From Pseudomonadota bacterium (lineage in GTDB: Bacteria > Pseudomonadota > Alphaproteobacteria > Rhizobiales > Beijerinckiaceae): DNA of 7,460 nt. A model generated the notes under the pieces. The model had not been told where the DNA came from, did not search any database, and saw only the letters and a program-made list of their open reading frames with translations. Shown in pieces: positions 6,808 to 7,460 of this stretch. Location of the stretch: assembly GCA_023452965.1 (NCBI GenBank), contig JAEXUU010000740.1, positions 1 through 7,460 on the forward strand, given 5' to 3'. Position 1 is the stretch's first letter, and each line of letters starts with the position of its first letter. A program made the translations under genes and the position numbers.

Positions 6808-6832
6808 CTCGTTCCGTCTCCGGGAGGAGAAA

Positions 6833-7460
6833 TCAGAACTTGTAGCTGAGGCGGGCGCGGACGACCGAGAAGTCGGTGCCGACCTTGGTGCCGAAGCCAG
6901 CGATGTTCTTCTCGCCGAGGTCGACGTAGAGGTACTCGACGCCGCCGATCAGGTTGTTGGTGAAGGCGTACTCGACGCCCGCGCCGACAGCCCAGCCACC
7001 GGTGTGGGTGCGGTCGGACGAGAAGGCCAGACCCGGGATCGAGGTCTTGACGTTGCCGTAGGCCCAACCACCGGTGACGTAGGGCAGGAACCGGTCGAAG
7101 GCGACGCCGACGCGAGCGCGGACGGTGCCGAAGTACTCGGTCTTGACGCTGTCACCGAAGACGTCGCGGCCGGTGCCGAGATCGGCGCCCTGAATGTCAG
7201 CTTCGAGGCCGACCACGAACTGGCCGATCTGGTAGGTGTAGCCGACCTGGCCACCGCCGACGAAGCCGTCGAGATCGCCGACATTGGCCCAACCGTTGGC
7301 ATTCACGTTGCCCCAGCCGTAGCCGGCGTTGGCACCGACGTAGAAGCCGGTCCAGGTGAAGGCCGGAACGTAAACCGGGGCAGCGACCGGGCCCTTGCGG
7401 GACGGCAGATCAGCGGCAGAAGCGGCGCCAGCGGCGACGATACCGAGCGCCGCAACGCTC
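6833..7460 (-). CDS. Outer-membrane beta-barrel protein, Omp25/31 (porin-like) family, start outside the window
   Basis: The minus-strand frame is open from the window edge to TGA at 6833-6835, giving 208 visible residues. The first 15 are the end of a signal peptide (VAALGIVAAGAASA, cleavage before ADLPSRKGP), so only a handful of N-terminal residues are missing. The mature protein has the family opening FTWTGFYVGANAGYGWG (visible 34-50), then alternating strands and Gly-rich turns (GGGQVGYTYQIGQFVVGLEADIQGAD, GTVRARVGVAFDRFLPYVTGGWAYGN, GGWAVGAGVEYAFTNNLIGGVEYLYVDLG). It closes on VVRARLSYKF with the C-terminal Phe used for BAM recognition, which suggests an eight-stranded barrel. Such proteins are abundant structural outer-membrane proteins in Hyphomicrobiales. 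Codons are strongly biased (AAG, AAC, TAC, TTC, GGC/GGT), and with the strong terminator this suggests high expression (inference). It is convergent with the rlmJ-GST unit. Confidence 0.95.
   Translation of the reverse strand, partial: SVAALGIVAAGAASAADLPSRKGPVAAPVYVPAFTWTGFYVGANAGYGWGNVNANGWANVGDLDGFVGGGQVGYTYQIGQFVVGLEADIQGADLGTGRDVFGDSVKTEYFGTVRARVGVAFDRFLPYVTGGWAYGNVKTSIPGLAFSSDRTHTGGWAVGAGVEYAFTNNLIGGVEYLYVDLGEKNIAGFGTKVGTDFSVVRARLSYKF

Overview
The window is GC-rich and tightly packed. Its codons strongly favour G or C at the third position. It combines a proline-linked autotransporter barrel, an Omp25/31-type small porin-like protein with an 'AASA-ADLP' signal-peptide end, an alphaproteobacterial-style RNase T2 and a TTAGAGCATTTCC dyad. 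Together these suggest a chromosomal segment of an alphaproteobacterium, most likely Hyphomicrobiales (Bosea/Methylobacterium-like). The assignment rests on recognised protein style, not on a database match.

Layout. Positions 1-1258 (+) are the C-terminal end of an autotransporter that begins outside the window. Next come a ten-helix EamA/DMT-family transporter (1432-2343, +) and a group III iron-containing alcohol dehydrogenase (2519-3655, +). The gap between them holds two crossing inverted repeats, and a compact hairpin sits just ahead of the dehydrogenase ribosome binding site. After a 12-bp hairpin (3686-3717) come two secreted proteins 9 nt apart: an unrecognised four-cysteine protein (3786-4289) and an RNase T2 (4299-4973). 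A perfect 13-bp dyad (5078-5112) ends 9 nt before the start codon of rlmJ (5122-5973). rlmJ is followed closely by a YibF-like glutathione S-transferase (6009-6614). The right end is a convergent junction. A forward terminator (6691-6717) faces a reverse terminator with a UUCG tetraloop (6776-6807), which ends the outer-membrane barrel gene on the minus strand (6833-7460, start outside the window).

How the genes relate. Likely transcription units are: the autotransporter alone; the EamA transporter, with the dehydrogenase either read through or separate; the secreted protein plus RNase T2; rlmJ plus the GST; and the Omp. Four of the eight proteins act in or beyond the cell envelope. The rest are housekeeping or general metabolism.

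I see no mobile element, phage, CRISPR array, tRNA or rRNA, and no clear undescribed system. The best lead is the tightly linked pair of an unknown Cys-rich secreted protein and an RNase T2 whose second active-site motif carries Gln where the family usually has Glu. No gene-free gap exceeds 300 bases. The gap 1259-1431 holds nothing I can support.
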